Shown: positions 5,796-6,070 of the stretch, piece after piece
Layout: every line of letters starts with the position of its first letter
How positions within the stretch are numbered: the stretch's first letter is position 1
DNA from: Nocardioidaceae bacterium
Lineage (GTDB): Bacteria > Actinomycetota > Actinomycetes > Propionibacteriales > Nocardioidaceae
Length of the DNA stretch: 6,070 nucleotides
Assembly (NCBI GenBank): GCA_020438665.1
Contig: JAGQUE010000284.1
Span: 212 to 6,281, forward strand
Reading direction: 5' to 3'
The notes under the pieces: model-generated
Database searches by the model: none
What the model saw: the letters and a program-made list of their open reading frames with translations, nothing else
Told to the model about the DNA's origin: nothing
Made by a program: the position numbers and the translations under genes

Positions 5796-5863
5796 GCCGC
5801 AGCCCGCCCACCTCAAACCGCGCACGCGGCATACCTCTGATCACAACCACAGGGAGATCACCC
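5796..5863 (+). other. Intergenic link between the dehydrogenase and oleate hydratase genes
   Basis: This 68-bp gap has a small palindrome, CCGCG-CA-CGCGG (5818-5829), with a 2-nt centre too tight for a good RNA hairpin. No clear -35/-10 pair or terminator is seen, which favours co-transcription of the flanking genes from the promoter at 4732. The ribosome binding site AGGGAG (5851-5856) stands 7 nt before the ATG at 5864. Confidence 0.4.
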
Positions 5864-6070
5864 ATGTACTACAGCGCTGGCAACTACGAGTCCTTCGCCC
5901 GTCCCCGTCCGTCCGATCGCGCCGCCGACACCCACGTCTGGTTCGTCGGAGCCGGCCTCGCGTCGCTGTCCTCGGCCCTGTTCATGATCCGCGATGGCGG
6001 CGTCCCGGGCTCTCACATCACGATCCTCGAGAAGCTCAAGCTGCCCGGCGGCGCCCTCGACGGGATCAAG
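5864..6070 (+). CDS. ohyA: Oleate hydratase, N-terminal part (cut by window edge)
   Basis: The first 69 residues of an FAD-dependent fatty acid hydratase (the former 67-kDa myosin-cross-reactive antigen family), which adds water to the 9-cis double bond of oleate to give 10-hydroxystearate. The opening MYYSAGNYESFARPR is the highly conserved family N-terminus. It is followed by the FAD-binding strand-turn-helix WFVGAGLASLSSALFMIRDG (about 26-45), the end-of-strand glutamate in TILEKL, and LPGGALDG, which lies at the flavin and substrate site. AGGGAG 7 nt upstream supports the start. Full-length members have roughly 550-650 residues, so most of the gene is outside. The enzyme is typically membrane-associated or cytosolic and detoxifies unsaturated fatty acids. 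The identity is strong despite the truncation by the window edge. Confidence 0.93.
   Translation, partial: MYYSAGNYESFARPRPSDRAADTHVWFVGAGLASLSSALFMIRDGGVPGSHITILEKLKLPGGALDGIK

Noticed and set aside
4686..5825. Long minus-strand open frame (379 codons) across the dehydrogenase
   Set aside because: Antisense shadow; Gly/Asp/Arg-rich and repetitive in feel, while the plus strand encodes a complete MDR dehydrogenase.
5818..5829. Palindrome CCGCG-CA-CGCGG before oleate hydratase as a terminator
   Set aside because: Two-nucleotide centre and no following T-run; such GC palindromes are common by chance at this base composition.
1..6070. CRISPR array, tRNA/rRNA genes, or an intact insertion sequence
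   Set aside because: I saw no regularly spaced repeats, no cloverleaf-like element, no transposase motifs and no matching terminal inverted repeats flanking a gene.

Overview
The window is uniformly high in G+C, with strong C/G preference at third codon positions. It carries ATGA stop/start overlaps and two genes whose -10 hexamer lies 6 nt before the start codon, the geometry of leaderless transcripts. This suggests an actinobacterium. A Micrococcales-type host is my guess from protein flavour only; nothing in the window proves it.

Layout. Positions 1-690 hold the end of a two-component operon: the last 22 codons of a probable sensor kinase, overlapping by ATGA a NarL/LuxR-type response regulator. 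Positions 691-1117 hold no confident gene. Positions 1118-1865 hold a minus-strand pair: a small protein that looks like the N-terminal remnant of a longer actinobacterial protein, followed by a four-helix membrane protein. Positions 1866-2325 contain no intact gene, but do contain strong inverted repeats and traces of a decayed minus-strand reading frame. Positions 2326-3171 encode a NERD-domain protein with an N-terminal zinc-knuckle-like module. After a spacer of about 275 bp, an M20 metallopeptidase begins at 3448; its C-terminus has been shifted out of frame near 4666.

The most coherent block is 4732-6070. A well-formed promoter (TTGCAC-N16-TAGACT) is overlapped by two interleaved palindromes. 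It drives a zinc-type medium-chain alcohol dehydrogenase, followed 68 bp later by the start of an oleate hydratase gene that runs off the right edge. Oleate hydratase adds water to the cis-9 double bond of oleate to give 10-hydroxystearate. A secondary alcohol dehydrogenase beside it could oxidise that product to 10-oxostearate. I infer a small, probably repressor-controlled unsaturated-fatty-acid hydration/oxidation operon.

I found no RNA gene, CRISPR array, intact insertion sequence or defence island. I do not see a clearly undescribed system. The points most worth a second look are the dehydrogenase/hydratase module with its operator, the frameshifted peptidase, and the eroded accessory-like stretch from 691 to 2325.
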